Shown here: positions 62,016 to 64,000 of the stretch, one piece after another
Layout of the letters: every line of letters begins with the position of its first letter
How positions within the stretch are numbered: the stretch's first letter is position 1
Source of the DNA: Dipylidium caninum
Taxonomy: Eukaryota; Platyhelminthes; Cestoda; Cyclophyllidea; Dipylidiidae
NCBI GenBank assembly: GCA_017562135.1
Contig: QEYB01000282.1
Coordinates: forward strand, 372,001-436,000
Length of the DNA: 64,000 nt
Reading direction: 5' to 3'
The notes under the pieces: generated by a model
Databases searched by the model: none
What the model saw: the letters and a program-made list of their open reading frames with translations, nothing else
What the model was told of the DNA's origin: nothing
Made by a program: the position numbers and the translations under genes

Positions 62016-62367
62016 CAACAGCAACAGCAGCAGCAAATACAAATGCTTTTGCAAATGAAGGTACAGCAACAAGCAGCGGCTTATGCTTCAGCGGTAGCCG
62101 CGTCCTCTGCTACCCCTGCGGTTTGCAGCTACAAACTCTACAACTGTTTCGTCTGTCAACCTTGCGGTGACTACATCGGCGCCCACAGTAGTTAATTCAA
62201 ACAACGCAGTACCATCGGGGTCTGAGGTTACCGCCGCTGGTGCTGATGCTACCAGTTCACAATCCCCAACGATGCTTGCCGCAATGGCTGCAGCACAAAG
62301 GAATCAGGCGCTACAACAGGAACAGTTACAGAAGCAGATAAGTGCCGCTGCCATGGTTTCCGCCAGT
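62016..62367 (+). CDS. Second copy of a Gln/Ala-rich exon of the RS/Q gene
   Basis: The exon opens after the acceptor at 62015 with a Gln run and IQMLLQMKVQQQAAAYASAV. After one extra T near 62121 shifts the frame, it continues with TTSAPTVVNSNNAV through QALQQEQLQKQISAAAMVSA to a GTAAGT donor at 62368. In copy 1 the same exon has its extra base at a different place. It may be a real duplicated exon or a redundantly assembled copy. Confidence 0.5.
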
Positions 62368-63956
62368 GTAAGTTGTATTTATTCACCGTTTCTTCATTGA
62401 TTCGCGTGTTCTTGTGTTATCGGTGTGAGCGGGGAGTGTGTCAATTGAGATTCTCTTCTTCAGTACTCGCCGAGATTTATTTACATACAGTGGGGGGAGG
62501 TAGCTAATAAGAAGTTTAAATCCATAGGCCCAGTCTAAAGAATCCGGAATCAAAGGAGAGTACGGTTGTTTGGCAAACCTTTGCAAATCGCTGAGGCTCG
62601 CCTTATATTGTTTTGCCGTAACCGTTTTTCGTGTGGATGTATTCCAGAACTAGTCGGGTTTTGACCTAGGTAATTTGAAAGGATGAGTCTAATTTCACTA
62701 ATCTTTCCCAGTATCGGCTAGGTGTTTTTTGATAACTACTCAAGTTGTTGAGTTTACCTACGGAAGTGGAGGACATACAGAAGGGCTGTTTAGAATATTC
62801 CATACTGAAGTGTAGCAGCAGAGTTTCTCAATTTGCAAAGGACCCTGTCGTGGCACGCTTCTCTCAAACCGTTTAGTAGAGCCTGATGAGCCATCCAATA
62901 TTATTATTAAGCTGTTTTACTTCGATATGCACGTGTTGCTGGCGGTCGCATTGAGTCAAACCGCATCCTGTCTTCCGTTTAATTTGGCAAGAATATCCCA
63001 CACAAAGTGCTAGCTCCCTCCGCTAGTATAGTCCTGTCAGAATTCTATCATCCGTTTTACACTGATAATGGTCGTTATTTAAGAATCTTTTTATTATTAT
63101 AAGATCACTCCGCAGATCCGTTTGTATCCTCTTAAGATGCCCTTTTTTATAAGCGCATAGTAATTCTACAATGTGAAAGTTAACTGCTTTCAACCAGTCT
63201 TTTCACTCATATTTTATCTCTACTTTCCTACTGTAAGGGCTTACAGCCAAGTGTGAGGCCGTTGACCTTTAGTAGCCATCGCGCGACCGACTACCGTTAT
63301 GAGTCGTTTTTGACGCCCAGTCTTCTAGCTTGTGGATATTCTTCATTTGATAGTTCTTTCACAATGGGTTGTTTCGAATGAGATCTCAGCGTCCGAATAG
63401 TTTTTTGCACTTAATATATTTAAAGACTTTTTTGCGACCGCCCTGCCTATCATAGGACATTTGGATTACCAATTTTACATGATTTCCTGCCATATTTTTT
63501 TCCATCGAAGAAATTTTTCTGTTGTCCCTTCGACATAGCTTTATGCTTCTCTGCCTTTGATTTCCTCGACTAAGCACACAAACGTGATTTTAGCGTACGA
63601 CTAGGGATTCATGGGTGAAGCGCTTCCTGTCATGATTTTTGCGAATGTGGTTATTTGAAAGCTCATGCTTATTGCAACGAAGTTACAGTGAGGGCTTAGC
63701 GGTGGATTCTCAATTGTTCCCACTGCTCGAATGGTGCGTATTTCACGCTCCGATTTATGGAAACCAGTGTCCCGTTATTATGGCGTGACAATAGGCAATA
63801 GACAATAAGCAAACGAATGTACGTTAAAGGTTGTGGTATTTCTGTATTTGTAAGAAGGTGGCGCATTCATATATCCTAGGTGGTGGGTTCTTTAGATCTA
63901 CGAGAGTGCGAGCTCGGTTGGGTTCAATTTTCGTAACCATTAATTTTGTCCTCTAG

Positions 63957-64000
63957 GCGACTGGGATGGCCCTTACGCAACAACAACAGCAGCGCCAACA
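63957..64000 (+). CDS. Start of second copy of the last RS/Q-gene exon, cut by window end
   Basis: Begins after CCTCTAG and reads ATGMALTQQQQQRQ, as at 59748 in copy 1. Here the CCAACA lacks the extra A that breaks the frame in copy 1. Confidence 0.5.

Larger units (their letters stand above)
62016..64000 (+). repeat. ~2-kb direct repeat, copy 2, runs off right edge
   Basis: Second copy of 57803-59795, starting in a CAA/CAG stretch directly after an acceptor-like CAG and reaching the window end. Its net length differs from copy 1 by four bases through homopolymer indels. Confidence 0.92.

Noticed and set aside
1..64000. tRNA, rRNA, CRISPR or intact transposon
   Set aside because: No cloverleaf, rRNA-like block, spaced direct-repeat array, reverse transcriptase or transposase motif was seen in either strand by eye; small or decayed elements could be missed.

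Overview
The window is eukaryotic nuclear DNA, most likely from a flatworm (Platyhelminthes). The genes are split by GT-AG introns and encode conserved animal proteins in the standard code. At least eight introns are only 32-36 nt long, a habit best known from trematodes and tapeworms. The phylum is inferred from intron size; I cannot name a species. There are no operons, prophage, CRISPR arrays or recognisable intact transposons.

Layout. 1-7.1 kb, minus strand: the N-terminal half of exportin-7 (XPO7/RanBP16), running off the left edge. 7.3-8.2 kb, plus: a C1QBP/p32 (MAM33) mitochondrial matrix protein that starts 221 bp from the XPO7 start, suggesting a shared divergent promoter. 8.6-11.5 kb, plus: an MNX-like homeobox gene. 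11.5-16.5 kb: nothing I can assign. 16.5-31.2 kb, minus: a CREBRF/REPTOR-type bZIP factor with six coding exons and long introns rich in simple sequence. 33.3-36.4 kb, plus: CIAO1, a WD40 scaffold of cytosolic Fe-S assembly. 37.6-39.5 kb: a truncated beta-TrCP paralogue followed by a broken CIAO1 copy. 40.7-46.8 kb, plus: full-length beta-TrCP (BTRC/slimb), an SCF ubiquitin-ligase receptor. 49.4-50.3 kb, minus: a compact CCDC137-like gene. 52.3-60.0 kb, plus: an RS-rich then Gln/Ala-rich protein of unknown identity, part of which recurs at 62.0-64.0 kb.

Two structural themes stand out. First, CIAO1 / truncated beta-TrCP / broken CIAO1 / beta-TrCP has the order expected from tandem duplication of a CIAO1-BTRC pair followed by reciprocal loss. 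Inside it lies a 458-bp block that looks identical between copies, while flanking copied sequence has clearly diverged. Second, single-base length differences in homopolymers break several otherwise well conserved reading frames (BTRC, CCDC137, the RS/Q gene). The two copies of the ~2-kb repeat differ from each other only by such indels, which points to consensus errors rather than gene decay. Coding coordinates across those points are therefore best estimates.

The genes are functionally unrelated: nuclear transport, mitochondrial matrix, transcription, Fe-S assembly, ubiquitination and RNA processing. No joint pathway is implied. Protein-family calls rest on recalled family sequences, not on a database search.
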